Positions 1-20,700 of a stretch of DNA of 64,000 bases are shown here, piece after piece. The translations under genes and the position numbers were made by a program. The stretch comes from Anabas testudineus (lineage: Eukaryota; Chordata; Actinopteri; Anabantiformes; Anabantidae), in NCBI RefSeq assembly GCF_900324465.2, contig NC_046615.1, positions 20,837,589 through 20,901,588 on the forward strand, given 5' to 3'. Positions within the stretch are counted from its first letter, which is position 1; every line of letters starts with the position of its first letter. The notes beneath the pieces are model-generated. The model was not told the DNA's origin and did no database searches. It saw only the letters and a program-made list of their open reading frames with translations.

Positions 1-3000
1 GAGTTTGGTGTGTGTGCACTTTTTCTGATAGCCGGGAAAAATAAATGATCAACCATAAACAAATAAATGAACCTTAATTGTGGGACAGGTGATTGCTGCT
101 CTGAATCTTTAGGCTACATGTTTGTGAGGAGAATACTGGATTGATTTGTGTCAATAAACAGATAGATGGTGCTGTTGTTACAGTGCAAAATGTGTAAAAG
201 CCAAAGTCACTGCAGATGAAGGAAAATATATACATGGAAAAATCACAAGTAGGCTTATTTATCTTTTTTAGGGAAGCCAAACAGTAAAACGTTTGATCTT
301 GTTTCAGGAAATAATCAGATTTATGGAAAATGTGGTCTCAACTTTTGGGTCCTTTCACAGAAATAACACTTCTGGTTTGAGATGGTAGCCATCAGTCATT
401 TTGACAGAGGTCTCACTTGGTTTTGTTCCAGGAAATTGGAGTTAATGTGACTTGGGTGCACTCCGATCATGCTCTAGACGTGTACTGCCCAATGCATTTT
501 GGTTCAGCTGCAGTTATCCTCCTTTAATAATGAATAGCAGAGGCAGCAGTTGTCCAACCTGGCTACGTCTTACAAACGGCTTCATTCCTGTTCTTGTTTT
601 GCCCACACTGACGCCTTTTTCCTTTATCTTCTTTCTCTCTAGTTTTTTTTCCCAAAATTGGGCATCAAAGAAACGTTTCCACAGCTGAGATGAAAATGAA
701 ATGAAATGACTGCTGGTGTTACGGTAGGATTTTCCAGTGTTGTGGTTTATGGCTTTAAGAAGTGATATCTCTGTGTTACATGCCAGACATTCAGTCAAAC
801 ATACAGTACAAAACATGTTTACTAAGATCAGCTGTAGTCATAAAACTTAAAGATGGTGCATTTGTCTCCAGTAATTCTGCTCTCAACACTGTCCAAAGAA
901 AACACCGTGCACTTATCTCACTTCTAGACATGATAATTCAGGGAAATATCATTTTAATGCAACAACTTATCCCGACACTTAGTGAGGAATGAGTCTGAAT
1001 GACCCTAAAAAACACAGAGAGCCGCTGCAAATCTAAATATGCGGCTTTTCGGAGGAGGAATAAATTTTAAACACTTCTTCCAAAGTGATGAAACTGTTAG
1101 ATTAATGAAAAATATCAGGTGTGTAGTCGTGGCTAATGCGTGCTCTTTAGTTTGGTCTAAACATTAGATGTAGGTCGTATTTCAGGAGAGACGTTCTCAA
1201 CTGCAGCTGGACGAACTCGGTGTTTTCCTTCCTTTTTTGTGAGCATTAGTTTTCAGCCAGAGATCCACGGGGGCTTTTGATGCTCTTAAATGAAACATCT
1301 GCACATTACAACACAAGAGGGAGAAGAAAAGGAGAGAGGAGACATGTGACTGAGGTTTAACTGGACTGAATAAAGTGGGTTTAAAAGACACAAATGGGGA
1401 ATAAACCTCCCTTTGATAACATCTCACAGTCAATTTCCCCCATTTCATTTTAACATTAGGCACAGGGCTGCTGCAGCCCTTTAAAAGCTCTTTCTCATCT
1501 TTCTCTGTCTGTCTTCATACAGATCAAAGACCCACTGTTTACAGCCACACCAGAGTGGGTTCTATCATGGGTTGCAAGAGATTTTAAAGTTGGATTTGTT
1601 GCATTCGGATTCATCGTGCAACACTTTGACAAAAGTGTATAAAAGTATGGGCTTTTAAGCTCAGATGGCAGACAATCATAATCCTTATATCTTGGATGGT
1701 GGTGGTTCTCCTGTGACTCTGGGCTGTTAGTAAGAAGTGGACCAATAATGTTGAATTGACAACAACACCACAACACAGCCTGCAACATTTCTCTCTTTGG
1801 ATATGAGTTTGCAGAGTTACAAACTCAAATAAAAGTAAAAGTACTTCTTCAAGTTCTGTACTCTAGTTGGAGTGCTAAGTAAATGCTCTGAAATGTACTT
1901 TATAAAGGTTATTCTGCATTTGCACCACATGCAGATATGCAGAGATCTAATGAAAGAAAATCTTCAGGCAATAAGTAAAAGCACAAAAAAAATGTAATGT
2001 ACTTATTTTAGAACAATGTATTATTGGATTATATTTATTGATGCATTAATGTTTGGAGATTATTGATGCTGCAGCTGGTAAAGTTTAACTATGTTTGATT
2101 TGATTTTGTATTAAAAATCTACACATGAAGTGAAGTAAAAAGTATAATGGTCACTGTGAAGAGATAGTGAGTACAAGTATTGTACAGAATTGACCACTTG
2201 AGTGAAAGACTGATAGCAGCATACACCATGATGTTGCTATATTAATAACAGTGCTGTAAATGAAACAATGACATAAATATTGTAGACTATACAATAGTGC
2301 ATTTTAATCTATAACACGTATAAATTAGTTCTGTAAACTTCAGTATTTAAAAGAATCCAAAATGCAAAGTGCACAGAAACTCAGGTTCCTCAGCTTTCTG
2401 CAGCAGTCGTTCTGTGTTCTGTTCTTTAAACACACAGAGCTGAAGTTGGAAGAACAACATGTCCTGAAACTGCTAAAAAAAAAAACATAAAATTTAAGAG
2501 CTGAGAAGTGAAAACTTTAATCAGAAACTGACAGAAACAACACAACACACAGTGAGTAGACCACCAAGAACTGCAGCCGAGTCCAGAAGAAACAGAGCCT
2601 GTCACATCTGGCAGACGAATCCAGGTTTGGGAGGAGATTTATTTAAAAGATATTCCAACGAAAATGAGAGAGGAAATTAATATCCTCCTTACAGTTACGT
2701 TTTACAATGTGGATTTGCTTGTTTTTTTATTTTTCTTAATCAAACACTAAACACTGCACATTATTATAATCTATTCATCTTGTAGAATAATTACAGGATC
2801 ATTTTCAAGGAGGATCTTTTTACGTATCGTTTTTTTTGGGTTGTCATGTTTTGGAAACATCCCACGTCCCACATGCTTTGTTGTTTTTGCTCAATAATTC
2901 ATCAGAAGGATTCGATATTAAAATATCTCCAGATGACATCATCTGAATATTTGAATATAGAGAAATCCGAGGGAGTTACTATGGTATGGTTGATTATTTA

Positions 3001-4704
3001 CAAACAGAATTATGAAATATAACATGGGAGGCTCCATCCTTAAATAAACTTTTAAATTCAGGGCAAAGCAACCAGTAAAACTGCAGCAGATCAGGACAGA
3101 AACCAACAGATGTTCTGGTCAGTACAACATGCTGAAGTGAGTCTGTGTCTCGTGTTTGTCAGACTCTTGGCAGGTTTCTCTGTTGTTCCTGCAGAGACAT
3201 TAGTGTCAGGGCAGAATGATGGAGTTCAGCAGCAGCAGCCTCTGAAGTGAAGCCGGTGAGGAAGTTTGCATAGTTGGTGTCAGCCTGTTTCATCTCTCTG
3301 CAACATGCTCTCATTTCTATTTATTTTAAAATCCAGGCACGTGAAACAAGAGAGAGTTGGGTTGAATAATTATGTTAAATTAGTTATTTATTAGTAAATA
3401 TTTTATTTTTATTTGATTACACTTTGGTTTAGTTCTTCTGTTTGTGTCTCCACAGTGACACAGTCCCATGATAAAGTGTCAAACAACATGTTGACTGTGT
3501 GAGCGGGAAAAGGACAGTAGCATCTGACAATTAAAAGATCTAAACACATTTTTCCTGGAAGGTCTCACACTACAAAAGGTTTGTTTTGTTTCTCCTCCTG
3601 TATCTTGGCTTAAGTACCAGGACGTCCCCTGGTGGAAGTTGTCTGTAATAACATCAAACGTGTGGAGAATCACATTCAGCAACAAAAAAACAAGAAGTAC
3701 TTCCCTCAAATCAACCTCAGAAACATTAAAAACAGACAGAAGTTGTCAGTATTAAATATAACTCTTTAGAAACAGTCAAATGCATGTGTTTTGTTTCTCT
3801 TTTATTTGATTGAAGGACGCGATGGGGCTAAAAGACATGAACGTGTTGTGCAGCCGCTGTAAAATACAGCATTTTATCAACCAGCAGCCAAAAGCAGTAT
3901 TTCCCAATTTGAAAGTACAGCAGGTGACAGGCCCAAATATAGTATAGTAGTACTGTACTGAATTATATTTTCCAGCATTTGCATCTTGTTAATGAATTAA
4001 TGCATGTGCATGTTTGTTTGTGTACATTTTAACTTTTGAATATGTACAATCTAAAAGCACAGACGCACACAGACCAACGTAAAGGGTTCATGGCCTCAAG
4101 TAGTTATAAGTGACTCATAGACTTTCTGGAAAGTCAGTTAAATTAATACAAAGAGGAACAAAACTACTAGAACCTTTTTTTTTTTACTAGAAAAAAAAGG
4201 TGAAATGATATTTTCTTTTATTTTGTGGGTTATTGTCTGATTGTCTACATGTCTGTGCCAGGGACCAGAGGCTCTTTAAAAACTTCTGAAAGGGTCCAGG
4301 CTCAAAAACATCACATGTTGGGAAGTGATGTGTTATTTTAGACTTTTGTTTATGAAAACATATAAAACCTCTTTTTCCTTTATTTATTTTATCTCTTGTT
4401 GTACCTGTATCACCTTCACTGGGTTCTTTGACACCTCAAGAAAGTGGAGCAAAGAAGGTCACACACAAAAAAACATGTGGTACATTTAAGACTTTTCTAA
4501 ATGTTCATTTTGATGAATGTTTATTCCACATTTGATGAGATGTTGATAAGATGAGATGACAACTGTACAAGACTCTTTCATAAAATAAAAAAAGATTTTC
4601 CTACAGAAAATACAAAGTATTTATCATGGTTTTCAAAGTGAACATCTGCCTTTGGATCGATATATCTTACTAACGGGTTTATTCATTAAGCAACTACTGT
4701 AAGG
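1..4704. other. Gene-poor flank left of trim66
   Basis: No coding exon could be supported on either strand. The sequence is AT-rich, and the short open frames have no splice context or recognisable protein. AATAAA-like sites near 40-65 could be the 3' end of a gene lying left of the window, but nothing coding is seen. A dispersed repeat lies at about 1820-2190. The part next to 4704 is probably the trim66 3' untranslated region: minus-strand polyadenylation signals (TTTATT on this strand) lie at 4678-4683 and 4520-4525. Confidence 0.5.
1820..2190. repeat. Dispersed AGTAAAAGTAC-type teleost repeat
   Basis: The stretch opens with AAAAGTAAAAGTACTTC. It runs through ATTATTGGATTATATTTATTGATGCATTAATG and GATGCTGCAGCTGGTAAAG-like blocks and ends in AGTAAAAAGTATAAT and GAGTACAAGTATTGTAC. 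These blocks, in this order, resemble a very common interspersed repeat of percomorph fishes, remembered rather than searched. It is diverged and has no coding capacity. The family name is not certain. Confidence 0.55.
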
Positions 4705-9218
<4,514 letters not shown>

Positions 9219-11890
9219 CTCCAGGAGATTGGGCCTCTTGGGGTGAAAAAAGACGAGAGAAAACACAGAAGAAGCTGCTGGTTTGAAATCTCCTGTGTGC
9301 TCAGTGTTTGATGGCAAAATACAAGAATGAAAACAAACAAAAAAACACCAAAGAAGCAGTGGAAGAGGAAGTGGTGGGAGAGAAGCAGGTAGTGGGAACT
9401 AGTAATTGCTAGTTTAAGATTAACGTGACTGTTGAACTGCACAAGAGAATTATCGTCTCCACTTCCTTGACATGAACAATGAGAAGACACAAAAAAACAT
9501 TGAGTACAATATGACTAATAACAGATTAACAACACTGACAAATCTGTTTTAAGGTTTATTATATTCGTAACTTACCTGAGTGTGGATGTAAGCAATGAAA
9601 AACAAGATGTCTGTTTCAGGAAGCCAGGTGAGTGTGTCCTCAGGTGGATGTGAGCTGAGGATCAGAGGGATGGCACTGTTCCATGTGTCCGGTATCAAGG
9701 GAAACACAAATGATTTGATTGGTAGAGAGCTGATTTACACCGTCCCCCTGACATTTCAGCACGGTTCACTGGGAGTCAGTGTTTCATGATAAATATGAAC
9801 TAATGCGATGCTTTTGTTTCAGTATTTCATCCTGGTAATGCTTCACTTCAAGTCCCTCTGTTTAGCATTTTACACGTTAAAAGTATAAAATATAATATTA
9901 CAAAGTTTATTGCTGTAGTAATTAAAAACAAATGAAGTGCATTTATTTATGCCTGGACTTCAAATCCTTAGGTTGATGTAAAAGATTAACAACACAGAGG
10001 TTGAATACAACAAAAGACATTTACTCAGGTACCGAGGATGGGCACACTTGTACCCAAGTCTATTGGACATTATGATGGTTTTTTACTACTGATAAATTTA
10101 TAACATTGTAAAATAATTTAATGAAAATAAGCTTCACCACAACTAAATTGTTAAACACAAATTAATCTGTCTAATAGTATAAAACCCACATGGGCATTTT
10201 TCTACACACTTTTACTCAGTGTTACTTTCACATTACATTTTAAATGCAGTACTTTTACATGTAAAATAGTATTTTTATTGTGTGATACTGCTAAATTTAC
10301 CTTTATAACCACTGAAACACGTTTAATTTAAAGTTTGGGGAGATGAAATAATGATTTTTCTCCTCAAAAGGCAAAAAATAGAAAGAAAATGTAAATATGT
10401 TTACTACAAAACCTATCCTATTTTTTCCGTGAGGATCCTGCATGTAATTTCTCTGCACAAGTATTGTTAATTTTAACATTTTAAGAACATATACTTGATG
10501 CTAAAGTAAGATTTTGAATGCAGAACTTTTTACGTAAATACAGGGGCTTAACTTTTACATTACGTCTACTCTATTTAGACAATTAGTAAATGGTAAATAA
10601 TACAAATAGTGTTTCTTTGTGTACAATTTTCATCAACTAACATAAATTCTATATGATGACATATATAACAACTGTCTTTCATTGTACATGGCAACATGTC
10701 CAGTTTGAGTTGTTCCTAATTACATTATCTAAATTACAACAGCAGCGTTTTCATAATCGTATACTCATAAAATGACAACAATTATTGAATCATGTAGAAA
10801 TTTTTCACTTACAGGTTTGATTAAGTTGAAAAAAACACAGAGGTTCAGAAAATCTTTTGGTGTCGTTGAAGTTTGTGTCCTCATCAGTTGAAGGCTTAAG
10901 AAGATCTCTGACTACTAACTAACAAAGTTCACGCTCTGTCGTTCTGTCCAATGACAAGTTACAGGGTGTAAGGTTGACTTGAGCTTTGAATAACAGACCT
11001 ACTGTATGTAAATCAGTTTAAACTCTGTCTGAAGCTGTTTTAAATCCAGCTGATGCAGTACCTCAGCAATATGATAACCCTCCACTTACTGTGGTTTTAT
11101 CATCTCTACAAAATACACTGGCTTCAGAAAGTCAACAAAAGAGTAGACTGACAGGCAAAATAATTATTTAAAATGATTTCTCCAACACAACTATGACAAT
11201 GATTATTCTTTTATTTAGAAATATTTCTTATGTCCTTATTTTCTCTATATTAATTATTCACTCAAAATTTGATTGCAATTGTAAATCAACTGAAATGTGT
11301 AAAGATTTGTTTTGCATTAATTGCTTTTAAAAATAAAAAGCAATGCAAGGTAAAAATGGTCTTACTCCTAATAAATATAATATAATGAATGCTGGCAAAT
11401 GTCTAAGATTAAAATGTCAACACAATAGAGTCAGTCTTCCTTTACAAACAATGATGTCAATACTGAAAAATCCTACGTACCAAAAAAAGAAAAAATAAAT
11501 AAATCTTATTATATAAGTGCAAAGTGGAGGTGGTAATAAGGTGTTTATAACAAGAATAACAAACAGTACTTTCATTAGATATTTTTTGTGCATCTACTTT
11601 GCATAGTATGCATTTACTTTTAATTGTCATTATTTAATTACTACTTACTGTTACTATTTATTTGTTATTTTATTACTCTTGACTAAACATCTCTTTCCAG
11701 TTTCTATAATAAATGGAATTTGCTACAAAACCAATAATAAATATTTTAGTTTGATGACAGTGTTTCCCTCATGTCGCTCATCCACCACCGGGGGCGCTGT
11801 CGATTTCATCGCACCTTGTTGCCAGGAGCCAAATCTCGCACAAAACCGCGTGACTTCCAAATCCCGTTCCTCTTTCAACTAGCCTCCAAG
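9219..11890. other. Region between trim66 and rpl27a
   Basis: The stretch is AT-rich with no strong coding. Two minus-strand donors could belong to 5' exons of trim66: CACACTCAG|GTAAGTTAC at about 9577, and CAAACCT|GTAAGTG near 10815. The first ends a short open stretch that I could not match to a family. No Cys/His-rich B-box or RING exon is visible. About 10195-10570 has diverged AGTACTTTTAC-type repeat blocks. The last 30 bases before rpl27a hold its pyrimidine-rich start. Confidence 0.5.
11860..11890 (+). promoter_or_regulatory. 5'-TOP-like pyrimidine tract of rpl27a
   Basis: The bases just before the rpl27a start codon read CCCGTTCCTCTTTCAACTAG. Vertebrate ribosomal protein mRNAs begin with a C followed by a pyrimidine run (5' TOP), which couples their translation to mTOR signalling through LARP1. 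The leader would be only about 20-30 bases. The exact transcription start is inferred. Confidence 0.5.
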
Positions 11891-14497
<2,607 letters not shown>

Positions 14498-14524
14498 TGC
14501 TCCTGTCAGTGTGTTTTTTCAAAA

Positions 14525-15300
14525 ATAAACTGTATAAATGGGACCTATGTGTTATGTCTGATTTAAACTTTAATGTCTCCAAACATTGGATGACCATGGT
14601 GTATGTGCAGATGTGATGGATATATTTGGAAAGTGTAAAGAAGAAATGTGCCCTATAGGGGCAAAAAACAGTTCCATTAAAACCAGTAATACAATAAGAA
14701 AAACGTTCTCACAAAAAGCTTCTATGGGACCCTTTGAGATGGAATAGGACACTGTATTTCCCAGAAATAGTGTTCTGTGGCAACTGGACTCATGATGTTC
14801 AAGTTGTGAAACTGCTTCTAGAACTTGAATTCCAGTTGCTGCCTAACAGCGGTTCAGGGTTAGCGAGGACTAGAATGATGATTTCAAACCAACAACTGCA
14901 TGGTTCAAGAATTTTAAAGGTTTATGTCAGTGTATCGGTACAGTCTTAACTACAGAAGCAGGTTGAAGGTTAGACTGTGAGTAAAGTAACTGATGTATAT
15001 AGTTTAGGTTAAATTGGCAGAAGTGTGGAAACTGCTCCATATTTTAGTGTAAAATCTTGCATATATACTATCTGCACACTATTTTATTCTTCTGGAGCTT
15101 TTTCAATGATGATACTCCAGCATCTTTACAGACTGGATCTGTACCAGTGTAGAGTAGTTAAATGGAAATAAATGACATGAAATCATGAACCTTGTATTAA
15201 TATTAATAGTTTGAAGTACATTAATAAAAGTTCTCTCAGTGCCATGAGCCGGGCTCACGGTCTCTCCGCGGGGGGCGGGCTTTGACGTGCAGCACTTCCT
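14525..15300. other. Intergenic stretch, rpl27a to akip1
   Basis: No supported exon on either strand. The first bases hold the rpl27a polyadenylation signal. In mammals DENND2B (ST5) sits at this place; no trace of it is seen here. GC content rises from about 15240, where the akip1 promoter begins. Confidence 0.5.
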
Positions 15301-15660
15301 GTCGTGTCTTTTCAAACAATCCGGACTCGACTCCAGGAGCCACGAGAGGAAAATGTGAAACTAACGATCAAAGGTAAATAAACGAAGAAGCGCTGCTTCC
15401 TCTCAAAGCTTTTACATTTCATATCTCCACTTTTCTTTACGCTTCCCACGCGTTGAGCCGACGACGGTAAACAAAACTAATCTCTTTACTCGAGATTTGA
15501 TGACGGCGCGCACAACGGCGACGCTCCTATGACGACACGCTATTAGTCTGTGACGTCAGCACGCGGAATTGTTAAACGTTCGCCGTTTTAGTTGAGCAGG
15601 TGAGGACGACAGGTGAGGACGATAGGTGAGGACGACAGGTGAGTCGACGGGAGAGAGTGA
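15250..15660 (+). promoter_or_regulatory. Putative akip1 promoter and first untranslated exon
   Basis: A GC-rich island with a GC-box-like GGGGGGCGGGC near 15270 is followed by an exon-like stretch ending GATCAAAG|GTAAATAA at about 15374. This fits a 5' untranslated exon that splices to the acceptor CTTCTGTCAG just before 16340. A perfect CRE, TGACGTCA, lies at 15551-15558 inside that intron. Three 13-bp repeats follow at 15600-15638. The assignment to akip1 is inferred from position and splice signals. Confidence 0.5.
15600..15638 (+). repeat. Three tandem 13-bp units, each with a donor-like AG|GTGAG
   Basis: Three head-to-tail copies of GTGAGGACGACAG; the middle one has a single change (GATAG). 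A partial fourth copy follows. Each junction reads AG|GTGAG, close to a splice donor consensus. Confidence 0.8.
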
Positions 15661-15834
15661 GCAGGTAGGAAGAAAGTGACAAGCTGGTTAATGGTGTGTC
15701 GCTCAAAGGGGCGGTCGTCTTTACGCATGCGCCGTTTTCTGGCTCTTATGGTGCGTTCACTTGTCCTGTTGTTGTCTTGGTGTATTAAAGTTATTATTTT
15801 GATAAAGCTGCCTTCATCTTAGAGGTTTAAAATA

Positions 15835-16010
15835 CTAAAACGCAAGTAAAAGTGCAAGTATTTGCAAGAAAGTACTCCACAACATACTAAATAGAAGTAC
15901 CTTTCTATATTCACTTTCTTACTTGAGTAAAAGTGCTAAATACAATACAAGCCCTGCATTTTACATATAGTACAAATGTAAGGGTATTTTAAACCACTTG
16001 GAATTTGATG
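15835..16010. repeat. Dispersed AGTAAAAGTAC-type teleost repeat
   Basis: The stretch contains GCAAGTAAAAGTGCAAGTA, AGTACTCCACAACATACT and CTTACTTGAGTAAAAGTG, then AAGCCCTGCATTTTAC. These match the blocks of the same repeat class seen at 1820 and 21110. It has no coding capacity. Confidence 0.5.
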
Positions 16011-16373
16011 CTTTTGTAATCTAGTCCAGATTTATTTCACAAATTCTCAAGTTTGAAAATTATGACATGTGCGACATAGGCAGAATTTAAACACCGTATG
16101 TACAAAATGTAGTCCATAAATGATACACCTGCATTTCATTAGTTTATTTAAAATAATACAAAAATATCATTTAATATTTTACTGATACTATCTTGGATTA
16201 AGATTTTTATTTTTTGTAGTTTTTTTCCGAGCCTATAGTGAATCAAAACCCAAAGTAAATTAGTTATGTAAACAGAAGTTGTTCATTGGACTGAAAGGAA
16301 AAATTAATGATGGCACACTCTGCTGGTTCCTTCTGTCAGGTGTAAGTCACCTGAATTTTACGTGGACTTGTTC

Positions 16374-17369
16374 ATGGCAAGCCAAGCCTGGCTGGAGTCT
16401 TCCCTGCGGCGCTCTGCCAGTCTGGGCCTGGAGGTGCTGGAGCGGGCCTCCAGGAGGAGTGTAGACTGGACCAGCACTGGTGCATCCCAGAGTTCCCCTT
16501 CCACGGATGAAGACACACAAATCCCTGTCAAGGTTCCTACATGCTTTTTGTAAAGTACATCTGTCTTTATTTGTTTGCTATGTTTTTATATCTTCTCATT
16601 TTATTGTGTCTCGTGCTTATTTCCTCTGTTGCTTTTTCAGAAAACCCACAGCGAGCTTCATGATGCATTTGCAACCGTTGCAGAGTTCATGACTCAGACA
16701 ACCTGTCAGTGCAGGGTTAGTGATTCTATGTTCATTTTCACATTTCATTTGGTGACTAAAAGCATAAACATGTGCAGGCGAACAGTAAATGTGTGTTTGT
16801 GCTGCAGAGGTTTTATGACTCTGGCTGTTGCTCTGAGCCCACTGATACTGAGAGGACTCATGTATCCAGGTTCCACACACGACCAGCTGCTAGGAAGACA
16901 ACACCTGCACAGCCCCACAGAAAACATGTACGTTTATCAAGTTTCCCAGTCTTTGTATGTCTATGTCTAATTTGTGCGTTTCTTCATCCATTTAAATTAT
17001 TTATTGGTTAAGACACAACCCCAGGAACAGGACCACCCAAAGTTTTATTTGGTTACTATCATGCCAGTGGAGACTTTTGCTTTTGATCTCTTGTATTTCA
17101 TGTAGCCAGCCATTAGAGAAACTTTACGGTGCTTTTTCATCAGCTTCTCTCTTCAAATTTCTTCAAACCAAAGGTTAATAAATTAAATCTTTTTAAAATT
17201 AAAGTCTCACTGTCTTCAGGGTCATGTGTCTGCAGCCGATGACGATTTCTACATCGAGCTTTCACCTGGAACGTACGCCATCACTGCCAGCATGCCTGAG
17301 TCAAAGCGGCAGACTCAGCTGGTTAGTGTCAAAGCTGGAGAGAGCATCAACCTGACCTTCAACCTCTGA
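16374..17369 (+). CDS. akip1: A-kinase interacting protein 1
   Basis: Four exons (16374-16532, 16641-16715, 16808-16927, 17220-17369) are all in phase 0 and give 167 residues. The N-terminus has RRSASLGLEVLERASRRSVDW, the counterpart of the human LALEVLERAKRRAVDW helix. The middle has TVAEFMTQTTCQC, like human TMAEFMDYTSSQC. The end has DFYIELSPGTYAITA and KAGESINLTFNL, like human YIEVYPGTYSVTV and SVDLVFPV. Human AKIP1 binds the PKA catalytic subunit and p65 and affects their nuclear location. The human protein is about 210 residues; here the disordered middle is shorter. The first donor (AAG|GTTCCT) is weak, so that exon border is the least certain. AATAAA lies at 17645-17650. The gene ends tail to tail with the C11orf16 orthologue, with only about 70 bases between signal and opposite stop codon. 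Confidence 0.93.
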
Positions 17370-17719
17370 CTCTTCAGTTGACCAGACCAGTTCATTGTAG
17401 CATTCAAACAAAACTTGAACCATGCTAATGTTGAGTATTTGTGTTTTATTGCCTGTTTTATATTGGGTTTAACTTTTTATTTAGGTATTTACAGTTTGTG
17501 TTTGCTGCACAATGAGAAGCTATATTTTAATTATATCTTGCTTGAGTATTTTATGATGTAGATTGTATTGACAGCAGAACATCATGTAATGCACTTAACA
17601 GTATTTTTACCTGCACTAATTTACCTGCCACATCAGTGCACTGAAATAAAGTATTGTTTTAAATCTGTGTTTTGTTTTTTTAATCAGAGATGGATCAGTT
17701 TGATCATCCCAGCACTGTG

Positions 17720-20700
17720 TTATGTTTGAACAGTAGTATCCCTGTTCCCAGAAAACGACTGCAGTCTCACAGGTGGTTGAGGTTCAGAGTCTGTCATTCC
17801 TAAAACGTCTCTGATATTCACTCTTCTTCCTTTAGCACCAGGAAGTGATTGAAACAGAGAGCTGGAATTTGGCGAAGCGCTGATCTGAGGCACAGGGAAG
17901 CTGAACCTTGCTGGTTGTGACATCCTCCTGGGCACTGCACTCCCTGCAGATTAAAATAAACTTTCTGAACATTAACAGATCAAACACTGACAAGTTTTTA
18001 TAGCAAATTAAATTAATTGATTCTCAGATTTAGTTTGAAGTTGGTTCGCACCTGGTTGTCTGTGTTGAGGCTCCGGCCCAGTTCTCCTCCAGTACTTCCA
18101 GGGAGGACGCTGTTTACGCCTCAGCTTCACTGCAGGAGGAAACGTTGCTCTGGTGTCATCCTCAGAAAGAGATGAAGATGGTGAAGAGGGCACCTCAGGA
18201 TCACTCTTCCTCACGTCTGTATCTTCGAGGTCTGCCTGGATATCCCGCTCTGCCCTCTCAAATCCATCTGTTCTGCCAAAACTGGACCTGGAACTGCGTG
18301 GAAGTACACAAGGCCAGTGGTTTGTGACTGGACAGCAGCAAGAAGAAGACTGGCAGCAGGGGGTGTGGAACAGCTGGGGGGTGCAGGACGAGGTGCGACT
18401 GTAGAGCCAGTTGCAATATCGGTCAGGGGTGGATGTTGGGATTTGGAGTTCCCTAACTATCCTGTCGTGGTGAGAAGCTGAAATAGGCAACACTAGGTTG
18501 TGAGGAACCAGAGACACACAGCCGTTCCACATCAGCACTCGGAGGCTCGTAACAGCAGCAACTGCAGGAAAGAAAACTGAGAATGATTAAAAGTCCTAAT
18601 AATGTAAACACAAACTATACGAACTCCACACCTCCAAAACCATCTCTGTGCTCCGTGGCAGCAATCACTCTGCCTGGTCCGTATCTCCTCAGATCTGGTT
18701 CCCATGGTGACAGAACGAGATCACCAGGCACCAGACAGCGTGTTTGAACCCTGATGTGGTTCATCATGTCGAGGGAGCAAACCAGCTGTCTGCAAGAGGA
18801 GATGATCCCCAAACTAGGACTCGATGGATGGTCGAACTCCACCACCCAAACTCCCGTGCAGCCCTGATTTCAGACACATGAAAGTAGAAATCACTGATAT
18901 TTTTGACTCGTACTTGCCCACTCTAACTGTATGTTTTCATATACAGAGATTGTGTCTTTTCACCTGAACTTGCTGCATCACGCTTCCCAGATAGTAAAAG
19001 CCGTCCACCTCCCTCCTAGCCAGCACTCGGCATCCTGGGAAAAACTCTGAACTGCTCGGTGTTTGACTGGAGATCACACAGGAGGCAACCGGGCAGTTAC
19101 CCATACTGCACCTGGGTTACACACATTACAGGTCTGTCACAGGGATGATGATTTTATCCAATAAAACCAGCAGCTCCTCCAGTTTTTAAAGCATCTCTGT
19201 ATGTTTCGTGTTGCTGTGTTAAATACTTCTGCTCCTTCAACACTTTGTACTATAGTATTGAAAAGTGTGGAGCATCAGCATCACTGACCTGAGCAGAGGT
19301 GAAGACGTGTTTACAGCTGAAGTGGACGAACAGCAACGGGTGACTTGACAGACTGATGGCACTAATGATCGGCTCTCAGCAACACACAGAGGAATCGCCT
19401 GATTGTGCAAACACAGAACCAGACACAGCGTTGTATTTGACTGTTTGTACTATTTTTCCAGGATTTATACTTTGTTTATCTTGCAGTAAAATAAAGATCC
19501 ACTGTGTTTTATTGTAAGGACTGTTTATCTTTCTGCCAAACTAAACACCAACATTAAAGAGAGCAACTGCACCAAGCTTTATGGAAACCAGAGAAGGTAA
19601 TTTCCACCAGTAAAAGATTAAAAAAAGTGTGTCTTGATGCAAAAATAATATTAATGGTATGTCAAAATTACGAGTCAAAATGTTTATTTTTAGACTTTTG
19701 TACTCTGGACTGTGCCACCCCATTCAGACTTTTCTGCTGGTGCCCCTGACTAACACAAATATACGGATTCCCTATTAGCTTTATGGTCATGGAGGTGACA
19801 GATAACAGAGGGAAGAAAAAGAATCTGGGTAGTTAAAGAAACAATCCAAGTCGCATCCAGCACCTGTGATTTCACTCGTACCTCCTCCAGTTTTCCATTC
19901 CAGTCAACTGGAATCACGTAACAGCTTCCTCTTGTGGCCTGAGCCAAACACTGCAGGTAATTTCTGGTGTTGCTGTTCAGCTGACCCATCAGGTCCTCCA
20001 GGTAGAAGACATTCACAGGCCTCCCTGCTGCCAGAGAGGGCAGGGCCCTCAGCACAGCCTCTGGCTGGTCGGGCAGGTCCGCACAGAGCAGGTGGACGGC
20101 GTGACAGGCCTGGTCAGTGAGGGCCATACTCAGGGCAGCTAGGAGATCCCTGCCAGGGCTGCAGCTGATGGAGTGAATCCAGGACAGAGCTGAGTACACA
20201 GTGTCAGGGGCACAGGGCAGCATGTTCTGAGACCAGCAGTTCACCTGGAATTCAGACAAAGAGTCACTAAAGAAAAACGTCTTACAAAAAAACAACAAGG
20301 TATCTTGAAACTACTCTGAATTGACACCCGAACTTTTCTGTTGCATCATTTAAGGGCAGCCACCAGTACCCAGCCACCCCAGCATTGTCACCAACCCCTA
20401 AAAGATCCCAAATATTTGTGTTATCAATAGATATACAGCAGCTTGATATACATATAGCCTATGTATATGTATGAACACTTTAACCCCTGTAGAGTAACTC
20501 TGGAGCACTTCTCTTCTTCAGAGATGCAGGTTTCTGTAATGAGCAGTCAGTCCCAGCTCACCTTCCCTGAGAACGTCATGATGTTGAAGCGAGAGTCCCT
20601 GAGTGAAGCTTTTGTCAGCAGGGTCTGGATCAGCAGGCGTTTCACTGACCCCAGAACAGCTCTCATGTTCTCAGAGCTGTCCAGAACAAAAGTGATGTTG

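Noticed and set aside
1-4700. STK33, the next gene left of TRIM66 in mammals
   Set aside because: No kinase motif or phased exon was seen on either strand.
19101-19111. ATG in the exon 18964-19111 as the start of a short C11orf16 protein
   Set aside because: An upstream linker exon and VWA exons join in perfect phase, so one long message is more likely; the alternative is kept as a refutation test.
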